From: Charina bottae
Lineage: Eukaryota > Chordata > Lepidosauria > Squamata > Charinaidae
DNA: 64,000 nt
Direction of reading: 5' to 3'
Assembly (NCBI GenBank): GCA_023362775.1
Contig: JALMGJ010000029.1
Coordinates: 7,227,268-7,291,267, forward strand
In this document: positions 22,816-32,425 of the stretch, in pieces
How positions within the stretch are numbered: position 1 is the stretch's first letter
Layout of the letters: every line of letters begins with the position of its first letter
Notes under the pieces: model-generated
Databases searched by the model: none
Seen by the model: only the letters and a program-made list of their open reading frames with translations
Told to the model about the DNA's origin: nothing
Made by a program: the position numbers and the translations under genes

Positions 22816-22880
22816 GCTGGCTGGGGAATTCTGGGACTTGAAGTCCACACATCTTAAAGTTGCTAAGGTTGAGAAACCCT
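22816..22880. mobile_element. Right half of a TTTCTCAACC hAT MITE
   Basis: GCTGGCTGGGGAATTCTGGG and AAGGTTGAGAAACCCT match the right half of the 48019-48153 MITE. The left half is absent. Confidence 0.7.
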
Positions 22881-22884
22881 CTTC

Positions 22885-23455
22885 TTAGCTGTTTCTATCT
22901 CATGCTTTCCTCGCTGTTCTCCTCTGCCTCTGGCTTGTATACTAAAATGCATTTTCATCTGGATGACTTGAACTGTTATAAGGACATCTTTCAACCTCAC
23001 GTTCTTTCCAAGACATAACCTTAGAAATAAAACATCATTGAGGAGCCAAGAATCAAAGATCTGGCTGGTTATTTCAAATCAATAGGTGACTTGAACCCTC
23101 CTTACTGGGGATGCTCTTGGGTCTCCTTTTTTTGTTTTGTTTAACATAGTCTTTATTATTTTTTAACAAAACGTTCATTAATCTTAAAGAATTTTTTAAA
23201 AAAAATTAAAAGTGCAACTAAAAATAAAACTGAGAGAAGGGGAAAAAAGGGGAAAAAGCTATCTTATATTTTATACTTATCAATAGTCACTGGTTTACCA
23301 ATGAATTCACTGCTATAATATGAACAATACAAGATGTTTTTGTAAAGTATCACAGAATCTCTGCCATAGTAACAAATATTGCTGCATCTTTTGAATAGTA
23401 GAGAATATTCCCTTTTCCTTTGTTTCAGAAAAGGCTACAGCATGCATGAGAATAG
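22885..23455. other. Interval without recognised gene
   Basis: It includes T-rich then A-rich sequence at 23127-23260, possibly an old retroposed tail on the minus strand. No gene is visible. Confidence 0.4.
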
Positions 23456-23462
23456 GATAGAC

Positions 23463-24080
23463 CAGGGTTTCTCAACCAGGGTTCCGTGGAACCTTAGTTT
23501 TCCTGGAAGATCATGATTTATTAAAAAAATTATTTCAAATTCAGTCAACTTCACATTAAAGAGCTAAGTTTCATTCTTTATTTTTAGTTTAAGAACACTG
23601 TTAATGCATATAAAGTATACAGGCCTATACATGAAACAAACAGGGGCATGGTGGCTCAGCGGGTAAGACGCCAGGCTTGTCCATCGGAAGGTCGCAAGTT
23701 CGGAGGTTCGAATCCCTAGCCCTGCGTGCGGAGTGAGCTCCCACACTAGCTCCAGCTCTTGCCAACCTAGCAATTCGAAAGCATGCAAATGCAAGTAGAT
23801 TAATAGATACCACTTCGGTGGGTAGGTAACAGCGTTCCGCGTGCGTCATGCCGGCCACATGACCGTGGAAGCGTCTTTGGACAATGCTGGCTCTTCAGCT
23901 AACAAACGGAGATGAGTACCGGCCCCTAGAGTCGGACATGACTGCACAAATGTGCAGGGGGAACCTTCACCTTTTATACATGAAACAACTATAATAATTT
24001 TGTAACTTCTGGCCTATATTTGAGCCTGAATGTGCAGGGGTTCCCTGATTCCTCCAGGGTCAAAAGGTTGAGAAAGGCTG
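23463..24080. mobile_element. hAT-like MITE split by a SINE
   Basis: The termini CAGGGTTTCTCAACCAGGG and AAAGGTTGAGAAAGGCTG are inverted. The flanking octamers ggatagac (23455-23462) and ggatagtg (24081-24088) match at six positions. Internally, GGTTCCGTGGAACC at the left and GGGGTTCCCTGATTCC at the right continue the symmetry. A SINE with its own target repeat was inserted later at 23640-23974, so the original element was about 0.27 kb. Confidence 0.75.
23640..23974 (+). mobile_element. tRNA-derived SINE inside a hAT MITE
   Basis: The head GGGGCATGGTGGCTCAGC, the GGTTCGAATCCCTAGC B box and the tail GAGTCGGACATGACTGCAC are all present. A 14-bp target repeat, tatacatgaaacaa, lies at 23626-23639 and 23975-23988. 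The nesting dates this SINE after the hAT. Confidence 0.92.
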
Positions 24081-24100
24081 GGATAGTGCAGTCCCTACTA

Positions 24101-24202
24101 CAGGTAGTCCTTGTTTAGCAATCACAATTGGGACCAGCAACTCAGTCATTAAGTGAAGTGGTCACTAAGTGAAACCATGACTGTGCTGATAGATAAGTTA
24201 GA

Positions 24203-24266
<64 letters not shown>

Positions 24267-24485
24267 ATACTTTATTGGCCAAGTATGACTAAACATACAA
24301 AGAATTTGACTTCGGTGCAAGAGCTCTCAATAATAAATTATGATCTTCCTTCAGCTTTCCTTTGCTTTACAGTACAGAAATGTGAAGGTCATAAATGCAA
24401 GGATTGGTTGCAAAGTTACTTTTTCATCACTGTCATAACTGCAAATGGTTGTTGTACAAGGCAGTCATTAAACGAGGACTACCTG
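24101..24485. mobile_element. TA-flanked MITE, CAGGTAGTCC termini
   Basis: The ends CAGGTAGTCCTTGTTTAGC and TTAAACGAGGACTACCTG are inverted. The dinucleotide TA flanks both sides (24099-24100 and 24486-24487), which fits a Tc1/mariner-type target. A microsatellite-linked repeat occupies the centre. A second copy is at 54117-54480. Confidence 0.8.
24189..24345. repeat. (GATA)n(GACA)n tract with linked repeat
   Basis: GATA units pass into about ten GACA units, followed by ATACTTTATTGGCCAAGTAT and GAATTTGACTTCGGTGCA. This linked sequence is a familiar reptile repeat, though I cannot name it. GATA/GACA arrays are common in squamate genomes. Confidence 0.8.
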
Positions 24486-24492
24486 TAGATTA

Positions 24493-24830
24493 AGGGGTGT
24501 GGTGGCTCAGTGGGTAAGACGCCAGGCTTGTCGATTGGAAGATTGCAAGTTCGGAGGTTCGAATCCCTAGCCCTGCGTGCGGAGTGAGCTCCCGCACTAG
24601 CTCCAGCTCTTGCCAACCTAGCAATTCGAAAGCATGCAAATGCAAGTAGATGAATAGGTACCACTTCGGTGGGTAGGTAACAGCGTTCCGCGCGCGTCAT
24701 GCGGCCACATGACCGTGGAAGCGTCTTTGGACAGCGCTGGCTCTTTGGCTAACAAACGGAGATGAGCACCGGCCCCTAGAGTCGGACACGACTGCACAAA
24801 TGTGCGGGGGGTACCTTTACCTTTACCTTT
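24493..24830 (+). mobile_element. tRNA-derived SINE with BovB-like tail
   Basis: It is a full-length copy with GGGGTGTGGTGGCTCAG head, GGTTCGAATCCCTAGC B box and GAGTCGGACACGACTG tail ending in ACCTTT repeats. The 12-bp target repeat acctgtagatta is at 24481-24492 and 24831-24842. The target includes the right end of the TA-flanked MITE, so that end is duplicated. Confidence 0.93.
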
Positions 24831-24899
24831 ACCTGTAGATTATCGCCAATGTACAGGTAGTAGATGTCCAATTTCCAAGTCTTTTAATGACTGCAACAT

Positions 24900-25008
24900 C
24901 TTTGCAGTGTGAGGGTCTCTCAAAGATTAAAGATTAAAGGGTCCCTCCTTGTGAGGGAGATGGGTGGGATATAAATGTGATAAATAAATAAAAATAAATA
25001 AATAAATC
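24900..25008 (+). mobile_element. L2/CR1-type 3' tail fragment
   Basis: GAGGGAGATGGGTGGGATAT followed by AAATAAATAAAT repeats is the usual 3' end of reptile L2-like LINEs or of SINEs with that tail. The body is missing. Confidence 0.55.
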
Positions 25009-25220
25009 AGCCAAGTGACTCCTCTATAAACTCTGGGTGCATGACTCAGGGAAAATAAATGAATGCAAAAGAAATGTCCAGTATTATGTCTCTGAATTTC
25101 AGCTTTGAGTTTTTACGTGGCAGCTCAAAGCTGGTCCGACACTCTATTAGATCCCTTTATCAAAGCATTCAAACAGAAAATAAGCATGTAAAATTAACCT
25201 TGCCTCAGTAAACTGTCTCT

Positions 25221-25364
25221 CTAGGCCTGATTGCCAATTGTTTTCTCGCTATTGTATTTGAAATTGAGCTGCTTAATGATGTTGTTCTGCACATCAACAA
25301 GATGGTACGTTTGCAAGAGGACAACATAATGCATTTCCAGATTCCTTCCAAGTTCCTTCCACAG
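25221..25364 (-). CDS. Coding-like segment, possible terminal exon, protein not recognised
   Basis: On the minus strand, a plausible branch point and acceptor (TGACTTTATACTGCCAAG ending at 25365) lead into an open frame of 47 codons and a TAG at 25221-25223. It reads LWKELGRNLEMHYVVLLQTY, HLVDVQNNIIKQLNFKYNSE and KTIGNQA. The upstream frame is closed by TGA just before the acceptor, as expected for an intron edge. No donor precedes the stop, so it would be a terminal exon, or an internal exon damaged by a CAG-to-TAG change. It is phase 0, like the candidate at 33865-33963. The longest ATG-started ORF here is in another frame. Confidence 0.4.
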   Translation of the reverse strand: MWKELGRNLEMHYVVLLQTYHLVDVQNNIIKQLNFKYNSEKTIGNQA

Positions 25365-25397
25365 CTTGGCAGTATAAAGTCAGGAAATGGAACTATA

Positions 25398-25556
25398 GCC
25401 AAGGGTGTTGGGGGGGATTAAAAAAGTCAAGATGTCAGCCATAACTTCATGTCCTCTTTTAGTGTGTGCTGCACATAAAAAAGGAGTAAGTGTGATCACA
25501 AGATCCCAGCTTCCATCTTGACTTCTCTCTCCTCTAGAAACCCTGGCTAGAACCTA
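25398..25556. mobile_element. GTCAAGATGG-family MITE
   Basis: AAGGGTGTTGGGGGGG and AAAAAGTCAAGATGTCAGCC on the left pair with GCTTCCATCTTGACTTC and AAACCCTGG on the right. The centre contains GTGATCACAAGATCC. Confidence 0.65.
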
Positions 25557-25606
25557 CAACACATATTTAATTTGGGCATGAAGGATTAGTCTCATTTTCT
25601 CACTTT

Positions 25607-28600
25607 GTTGTTGTTTATTCGTTCAGTCGTTTCCGACTCTTCGTGACTTCATGGACCAGTCCACGCCAGAGCCCTCTGTCGGCCGTCACCATCCCCAGCT
25701 CCCCAATGGTTGAGTCCGTCACCTCCAGAATACCATCCATCCATCTTGCCCTTGGTCGGCCCCTCTTCCTTTTGCCTTCCACTTTCCCTAGCATCAGCTT
25801 CTTCTCCAGGGTATCCTGTCTTCTCATTATGTGGCCAAAGTACTTCAGTTTTGCCTTTAATATCATTCCCTCAAGTGAGCAGTCTGGCTTTATTTCCTGG
25901 AGTATGGACTGGTTTGATCTTCTTGCAGTCCAAGGCACTCTCAGAATTTTCCTCCAACACCACAGTTCAAAAGCATCTATCTTCCTTCGCTCAGCCTTCC
26001 TTATGGTCCAGCTCTCACAGCCATAGGTTACTACAGGGAATACCATTGCTTTAACTATGCGGGCCTTTGTTGTCAGTGTGATGTCTCTGCTCTTAACTAT
26101 TTTATCAAGATTTGCCATTGCTCTCCTCCCAAGAAGTAGACGTCTTCTGATTTCCTGGCTGCAGTCAGCGTCTGCAGTAATCTTTGCGCCTAGAAATACA
26201 AAGTCTGTCACTGCCTCCACTTTTTCTCCCTCTATTTGCCAGTCGTCAATCAAGCTCGTTGCCATAATCTTGGTTTTTTTGAGGTTTAACTGCAACCCAG
26301 CTTTTGCACTTTCTTCTTTCACCTTCGTCATAAGGCTCCTCAACTCCTCCTCGCTTTCAGCCATCAAAGTGGTATCATCTGCATATCTAAGATTGTTAAT
26401 GTTTCTTCCAGCGATTTTAACTCCAGCCTTGGATTCCTCAAGCCCAGCACGTCGCATGATGTGTTCTGCATACAGGTTGAATAGGTAGGGTGAGAGTATA
26501 CAGCCCTGCCGTACTCCTTTCCCAATCTTAAACCAGTCCGTTGTTCCGTGCTCTGTTCTTACCGTTGCTACTTGGTCGTTATACAGATTCCTCAGGAGGC
26601 AGACAAGATGACTTGGTATCCCCATACCACCAAGAACTTGCCACAATTTGTTATGATCCACATAGTCAAAGGCTTTAGAATAGTCAATAAAACAGAAATA
26701 GATGTTTTTCTGAAATTCCCTGGCTTTCTCCATTATCCATCGGATATTGGCAATTTGGTCTCTAGTTCCTCTGCCTTTTCTAAACCCAGCTTGTACATCT
26801 GGCAATTCTCGCTCCATGAATTGCTGGAGTCTACCTTGCAAGATCTTGAGCATTACCTTACTGGCATGTGAAATCAGTGCCACTGTTCGATAGTTTGAAC
26901 ATTCTTTAGTGCTTCCCTTTTTTGGTATGGGGATATAAGTTGATTTTTTCCAATCTGATGGCCATTCTTGTGTTTTCCAAATTTGCTGGCATATGGCATG
27001 CATCACCTTGACAGCATCATCTTGCAAGATTTTAAACAGTTCAGCTGGGATACCGTCGTCTCCTGCTGCCTTGTTATTAGCAATGCTTCTTAAGGCCCAT
27101 TCAACCTCACTCTTCAGGATGTCTGGCTCTAACTCACTGACCACACCGTCAAAGCTATCTCCAATATTATTATCCTTCCTATACAGATCTTCTGTATATT
27201 CTTGCCACCTTTTCTTGATCTCTTCTGCTTCTGTTAGGTCCTTACCATCTTTGTTTTTGATCATACCCATTTTTGCCTGGAATTTACCTCCGATGTTTCT
27301 AATTTTCTGGAAGAGGTCTCTTGTCCTTCCTATTCTGTTGTCTTCTTCCACTTCTGCACATTGCTTGTTTAAAAATAATTCCTTCTCTCTTCTGGCTAAC
27401 CTCTGGAATTTTGCATTTAATTGGGCATATCTCCCCCTATCACTGTTGCCTTTTGCTTTCCTTCTTTCTTGGGCTACTTCCAGTGTTTCAGCAGACAGCC
27501 ATCTTGCCTTCTTGGTTTTCTTTTTCTTTGGGACGTTTTTTGTTGCCGCCTCCTGAACAATGTTGCGAACTTCTGTCCATAGTTCTTCTGGGACCCTATC
27601 TACTAAATCTAGTCCCTTAAATCTATTCTTCACCTCCACTGCATATTCCTTAGGAATATTAGTGAGCTCATATCTAACTGATCTGTGGGTCTTCCCTATT
27701 CTCTTTAGTCTGATTCTAAATTTTGCAATAAGAAGTTCGTGATCTGAACTACAGTCAGCTCCAGGTCTTGTTTTTACCGACTGTATAGATGTCCGCCACC
27801 TTTGGCTGCAAAGGATGTAGTCAATCTGATTTTGGTGTCGACCATCTGGTGAAGTCCATGTATAAAGTCGTCTTTTAGGTTGTTGGAAGAGAGTGTTTGT
27901 TATGCACAGTGAGTTGTCTTGGCAAAATTCTATCAGCCTATGTCCTGCTTCATTTTGTTCTCCCAGACCATGCTTGCCTGTAATTCCAGGTGTCGTCTGA
28001 CGACCCACCTTAGCATTCCAGTCTCCTGTAATGAAAATAACATCTCTTTTTGCTGTATTATCTAGTAGGTGCTGCAGATCCTCATAGAACTGATCTACTT
28101 CTGCTTCTTCAGCATCTGTGGTTGGGGCGTATATTTGGATCACTGTGATGTTAAATGGCTTACCCTGAATTCGAATTGAGATCATTCTATCGTTTTTTGG
28201 ATTGTATCCAAGCACTGCTTCAGCCACTTTATTATTAATTATGAAGGCTACTCCATTTCTTCTGTGGTCCTCTTGTCCACAGTAGTAGATCTGGTGGTCA
28301 TCTGATGTGAAGTGGCCCATCCCAGTCCATTTCAGTTCACTGGCACCTAAAATGTCTATATTTAATCTTGACATCTCACCAATAACCACATCCAATTTGC
28401 CCTGGCTCATAGATCTTACATTCCAGGTTCCTATGGTGTGTTGATCTTTAGAACATCGGATTCGTCGTTCACCACCAGCACCGTCGGCCGCTAGCCGTCC
28501 TTTCGGCTTTGAGCTAGCTGCGTCATCACATCTGGGGCTAGTTGAACGTATCCTCTGTTCCTCCCCAGTAGCATTTTGACCATCTTCCGACCTGGGAGTC

Positions 28601-28836
28601 CCATCTTCCGATGGTATACCGACATATCTTTGGTTGTACTGATCCATTTAGTTTTCATGGCAAGAATACTGGGGTGGGTTGCCATTACCTTCCCCAGGGA
28701 TCGTATTTAGTCTGACCTCTCTGCCACGACCTTCCCGTCTTGGGTGTCCCTTCACGGTTTAGCTCATGGTTTTATTGAGGTGCTCAAGCTCCAGCACCAC
28801 GACAAGGTAACGATCTCCTTTGCTGATCGAAAGAGA
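25607..28836 (-). mobile_element. Full-length BovB (RTE-clade) LINE
   Basis: The 3.23-kb element lies on the minus strand. Its 11-bp target repeat tttctcacttt is perfect at 25596-25606 and 28837-28847. A 5' untranslated region of about 190 bp (28648-28836) precedes one uninterrupted ORF. The 3' untranslated region is only about 8 nt and consists of the AACAAC tail. Full length, perfect target repeats and an intact ORF indicate a recent insertion. BovB is the best-known case of horizontal transfer of a LINE among vertebrates. Confidence 0.95.
25615..28647 (-). CDS. BovB endonuclease/reverse transcriptase, 1010 aa, intact
   Basis: The protein nicks target DNA and copies its own RNA at the nick. 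An apurinic-type endonuclease fills about residues 70-310: TWNVRSM (N76), ELKWTG (E104), IYAPTTDAEEAEVDQFYEDL, GDWNAKVG (D209, N211), QIDYIL (D276) and SDHELL (D302, H303). Reverse-transcriptase blocks follow: NYRTVALISHASKVMLKIL (586-604), QAGFRKGRGTRDQI, FIDYSKAFD (653-661), GVRQGCILSP (711-720) and YADD (755-758). The C-terminal domain has YGCESWTIRK and ELWCWRKILRVPWTARRSNQ. No catalytic residue appears lost and there is no stop or frameshift. The length matches full BovB ORFs. The ATG at 28647 is the first in frame; the exact start in vivo is not known. Confidence 0.95.
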   Translation of the reverse strand: MDQYNQRYVGIPSEDGTPRSEDGQNATGEEQRIRSTSPRCDDAASSKPKGRLAADGAGGERRIRCSKDQHTIGTWNVRSMSQGKLDVVIGEMSRLNIDILGASELKWTGMGHFTSDDHQIYYCGQEDHRRNGVAFIINNKVAEAVLGYNPKNDRMISIRIQGKPFNITVIQIYAPTTDAEEAEVDQFYEDLQHLLDNTAKRDVIFITGDWNAKVGRQTTPGITGKHGLGEQNEAGHRLIEFCQDNSLCITNTLFQQPKRRLYTWTSPDGRHQNQIDYILCSQRWRTSIQSVKTRPGADCSSDHELLIAKFRIRLKRIGKTHRSVRYELTNIPKEYAVEVKNRFKGLDLVDRVPEELWTEVRNIVQEAATKNVPKKKKTKKARWLSAETLEVAQERRKAKGNSDRGRYAQLNAKFQRLARREKELFLNKQCAEVEEDNRIGRTRDLFQKIRNIGGKFQAKMGMIKNKDGKDLTEAEEIKKRWQEYTEDLYRKDNNIGDSFDGVVSELEPDILKSEVEWALRSIANNKAAGDDGIPAELFKILQDDAVKVMHAICQQIWKTQEWPSDWKKSTYIPIPKKGSTKECSNYRTVALISHASKVMLKILQGRLQQFMERELPDVQAGFRKGRGTRDQIANIRWIMEKAREFQKNIYFCFIDYSKAFDYVDHNKLWQVLGGMGIPSHLVCLLRNLYNDQVATVRTEHGTTDWFKIGKGVRQGCILSPYLFNLYAEHIMRRAGLEESKAGVKIAGRNINNLRYADDTTLMAESEEELRSLMTKVKEESAKAGLQLNLKKTKIMATSLIDDWQIEGEKVEAVTDFVFLGAKITADADCSQEIRRRLLLGRRAMANLDKIVKSRDITLTTKARIVKAMVFPVVTYGCESWTIRKAERRKIDAFELWCWRKILRVPWTARRSNQSILQEIKPDCSLEGMILKAKLKYFGHIMRRQDTLEKKLMLGKVEGKRKRGRPRARWMDGILEVTDSTIGELGMVTADRGLWRGLVHEVTKSRKRLNE

Positions 28837-28849
28837 TTTCTCACTTTAT

Positions 28850-29310
28850 AATCTGTATATAGATGGACTCTTTATACAGATGAAGATGATCTACCTATAC
28901 AATCAGTGTCACTGATTGTAGTTATTAGCTTACCAATGTGCAAAGATATATTTTCTCCTAGCAATATCTATATGCAAAGATGCAAATAATCTGTGCCAAC
29001 TAAAAGGCTAATCTAAAATACAGCAAAAATCCCATTCCAACTCACATATTGAATGTATTTGCATAATGTGATTTTGTATGATTCTGCAACATTTCCAATT
29101 TTTGTGTGTACATCATTCTGGTTTGCTACCCATATAGGGCATGGCAACAATTTAATGACAACCCAAATTATTAGAAATCTGATTTTCTCAACCCAATTAA
29201 TGTGTCCATCCATGAAGAATGAATGAATACACAGTGGAGGAAAGATAGTGTTCATCCAATATGGAGGGAGAGGAATGGTAAGAATGGATCTGGAAGCATG
29301 CATGGCAAGT
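28850..29310. other. Interval without recognised gene
   Basis: The minus strand is open for 152 codons between 29013 and 29471, but the frame runs into the adjacent MITE and shows no domain. I regard it as chance. Confidence 0.45.
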
Positions 29311-29317
29311 TGCCACC

Positions 29318-29490
29318 AGGGGTGTCCACAGTAGAAAGAGTCAAGCTGGCAGCTGCAATGGTGCAATCTATGTTCAGCCCACTTTTTATGTATGTTCACT
29401 GTGCAATGCACATTAAAAAGGTGCAGCTTTGATCGTGCCAGTGTGGTCACCATCTTGATTTTTTTAACCATACTCTGCAGACACCCCTAC
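29318..29490. mobile_element. GTCAAGATGG-family MITE, complete
   Basis: The termini CAGGGGTGTCCACAG and CTGCAGACACCCCTA are inverted. Inner arms are AGAGTCAAGCTGGCAGC and GTCACCATCTTGATTTTTTT, and the centre has two short inverted GTGCAATG/CATTGCAC-type arms. Confidence 0.75.
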
Positions 29491-29667
29491 ATGGAAGCAA
29501 GGAAATCTACATTCCCATCATGAATATTCTGAATGATGAAAGTTTCACCACAGAGTCAAAGCCTTCAGTTGGCCAAGACATCCTTTGGACTAGATTATTT
29601 CTAGACTTGGAGCTCATCCATCCCTAGGGACAATTTGATTTGGATTCAGAGTCATCTCCCAGCAACC

Positions 29668-30182
29668 AAGGCACGGTAGCTCAGTGGGTTAAACCACTGA
29701 TGCTGTAGGTCTGCTGATCAGTAGATTGGCAGTTCGAATCTCCGCGTGGCGAGGTGGGCTCTCGCCACTTGCCCCAGCTCCTGTCAACCCAACAGTTCGA
29801 AAGCTAATGCAAGTAGATACATGGGTACCACCTTACGTGGGAAAAATGTGCTGGCGTCCCGTCGGGAATCGTTCCACCAGAGGAAAAAGAGCGGAGGAAG
29901 ATTGAATCGTGCCGGTGAGGACAGACCCGGATGTGACATCAACAGGACGTCAGCAGCCGGCTCAAGGCATCCTGGGAATTGTAGTCCAGAGCCTTAGAAG
30001 AGCCGGTTCCCTTACCCCCTCTCCTGGTGCACGGGTGAATTACACACTTGGTGATATTGTATAATGTATAATGTATAATGATAAAAATGTATATATAGAT
30101 ATGTATGTAAGCCGCCTAGAGTCCTCCGTTAGGGAGGGGATAGGCAGGGTATAAATAACACTATAAATAAATAAATAAATAA
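29668..30182 (+). mobile_element. Long tRNA-headed SINE with L2/CR1-type tail
   Basis: The head is GGCACGGTAGCTCAGTGGG with a GCAGTTCGAATCTC B box. The body includes CAACAGTTCGAAAGC, GACGTCAGCAGCCGGC and TGGGAATTGTAGTCCAGAGC. The tail is TAAGCCGCCTAGAGTCCTCC then GGCAGGGTATAAATAA, typical of reptile L2-like 3' ends, with AAAT repeats. It is distinct from the BovB-tailed family but shares the tRNA-like start. A minus-strand relative is at 41597-42137. Confidence 0.8.
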
Positions 30183-30189
30183 ACTTCAA

Positions 30190-31005
30190 GCTACTGGTGG
30201 GTCCCAGTCACATTTTCATCAGATTTGCATATTTTCCATGACCAATGGGATTCATGAATCAATATAATCGTGTGTCCATGTGAAATGTTTGCATTGGCAA
30301 TTAGATTTCTTACATAGTAGAAGAAAAGATATGCATCCAAAAATATCAGAATACTCCAACAGGGCAGGATTTGACTGTTCACTTCCAAAGGTCAACTAAT
30401 GATTGAATTTGCCTTGCTTTCTTTTATGTAAACCTGTTCATCAGAATATCCCAAGTTGCCTAGTCTCAGCTAAATGCTGTTGGTCGTCCCACTTTGTGAA
30501 AGACCAAAATTTGTTTTGAATAAGCCCTACCATTTTTCTTGTCAACATTTTGTTTGCCCTTCTTAAAGATGGCACAGCCAAAGTTGGCCATTATAATGTA
30601 TTGAGATTTTAGGAAACTGGCCAAAACACCAACTGTGGTGATAATGCCAGATGAAATGCAGCCAGATCCTGCTTTCCTGGAAAAGGAAAAGAGGACTTTT
30701 TGTGCGGGAGACAGGAGGAAAGCAACCTGCTACAAAATCAGCTTTATCATCCCAGTTAACAGGAGTGTTGGTAAAAGCCTATGAAAGGGCAATCTTATTT
30801 TCTTTGTCCACAGCTATGAATGCAGAAATACATACATACAACATTCAAGCTTGCCAAATGGCACATACCTAAATGAAGCTGGCTTTGCCTCATCTCCAGA
30901 TGTAAATCTCCAAGTGGAAAGAGTGTGAGCAGCATATGGTCAGGAGTTATTCAAAGCAGAGTGACAGTGATGCATAAGTCCCTATCTTCAGGTCTTCTGG
31001 AGAAT
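30190..31005. other. Interval without recognised gene
   Basis: I see no supportable exon, repeat boundary or RNA gene. Confidence 0.45.
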
Positions 31006-31040
31006 AGGGTTACTGTACCTGGGTGCAATAATCTGGATGA

Positions 31041-31057
31041 CCACTAGATGGCAGCAG
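31041..31057 (+). promoter_or_regulatory. CTCF-like motif
   Basis: CCACTAGATGGCAGCAG matches the CTCF core consensus CCASYAGRKGGCRS at every position. It sits in a sequence that seems to have a second, diverged copy near 4.38 kb, so a repeat may have carried it here. Binding cannot be inferred from the motif alone. Confidence 0.5.
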
Positions 31058-31360
31058 ACAGATACCAAAGAGATACTCTTTGCTCCCACTTAGTGGTTGT
31101 GTGGAGTTTTGCAGCCCATATATGGTAGCTCTAGTAGAGGTTGGATTTTAATTCTATTCCAGTTAGTAAACAGCCCTCTACTATAGGTCATCTGTGAAGA
31201 GGCATGCATGGAAGTGAGGAAATCTACATTCTCATCATAAATTTTCCAAATGATTAACATTTTGCATACTGTATTAGTAGTAGTAATACTGTTGGGAAGT
31301 GTTCTATTGAAAGTTACCTAGTAATTTAGGAATTTGTAATATCTACAACATACATTGTAT

Positions 31361-31690
31361 GGGGCGTGGTGGCTCAACGGGTAAGATGCCAGGCTTGTCG
31401 ATTGATCGCAAGTTCAGAGGTTCGAATCCCTAGCCCCGCGTGACGGAGTGAGCTCCTGCACTAGCCCCAGCTCTTGCCAACCTAGCAATTCAAAAGCATG
31501 CAAATGCAAGTAGATGAATAGGTACCACCTCGGTGGGTAGGTAATAGCGTTCCGCGCGCGTCATGCAGCCACATGACCATGGAAGCGTCTTCGGACAACG
31601 CTGGCTCTTCGGCTAACAAATGGAGATAAGCACCGGCCCCTAGAGTCGGACACGACTGCACAAATGTGCAGGGGGAACCTTTACCTTTAC
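31361..31690 (+). mobile_element. tRNA-derived SINE with BovB-like tail
   Basis: It starts GGGGCGTGGTGGCTCAAC and ends GAGTCGGACACGACTGCAC with ACCTTTACC repeats. The repeat ctacaacataca is at 31343-31354 and 31691-31702, with six extra bases (ttgtat) between the left copy and the SINE head. Part of the anticodon-loop region is deleted near 31400. Confidence 0.9.
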
Positions 31691-31702
31691 CTACAACATA
31701 CA

Positions 31703-32425
31703 AGATCTACAACAGCTTAGAATAATTTGAATGCAATTATCCTGAGTTCTACAGACTTTTCTGGCCTAGGCTGAGTGTGCTTGGATGAATCATAACATTT
31801 CAATCCATGGCAATTTATTTTATATCCTAGAGTACCATTTTTTAAAAAATAGCTGAATCTGATTCACCAGCCATGATTCTACTTTGTTAGAAATTGCTAT
31901 TTTAGTTAACTAACAGCTTACCTGAAGGGGCAATATTATATGTGAATATTATAAGTAATGCTGCCTTAAAATATAATTTCATTTTATTGTTTTCGTTATT
32001 ATATTTTATTGTATTTTATTGCATTCTTATGTTATGACCTGTGGTTGCAACAATAAGCTTCACTACCTATACCTTCAAATATAGCTTGGACTCTTCTATA
32101 AGGTTGGAATTGCTGTGAAATTGCTAATTGGAGATGGATGACCCCAGTACATTATACTGCCACTTCAAGGCATTGTTTTTATACCTTTACAGGCTTTCAT
32201 GGCTTGGGACCAGAAAGCTTCCTTTCCCAACAGGTATCTATCCACACTTTTAGATCTTCAGAGATCTTTCACCAAGTGATCTTGCTAAATGCTATATGGT
32301 AGGAAACCATAGGCATCTCATAAAAACCATGATGACGTCCTGTGTATCCTGACATCATTATGCACATGCAATGCAAATAACTCGTGCAAAGTGTAGTTTG
32401 TGTCATTTCGTGATGACATACTTAT
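31703..32425. other. Interval without recognised gene
   Basis: The interval is AT-rich and I see nothing supportable in it. Confidence 0.45.

Noticed and set aside
24481..24842. tRNA genes at SINE heads (also at 13.7, 15.6, 17.6, 23.6 and 31.4 kb)
   Set aside because: The A and B boxes belong to SINE heads followed by a common body and tail; they do not fold as complete tRNAs.
25643..27742. Plus-strand ORFs of 100-187 codons
   Set aside because: They are antisense shadows of the BovB ORF.
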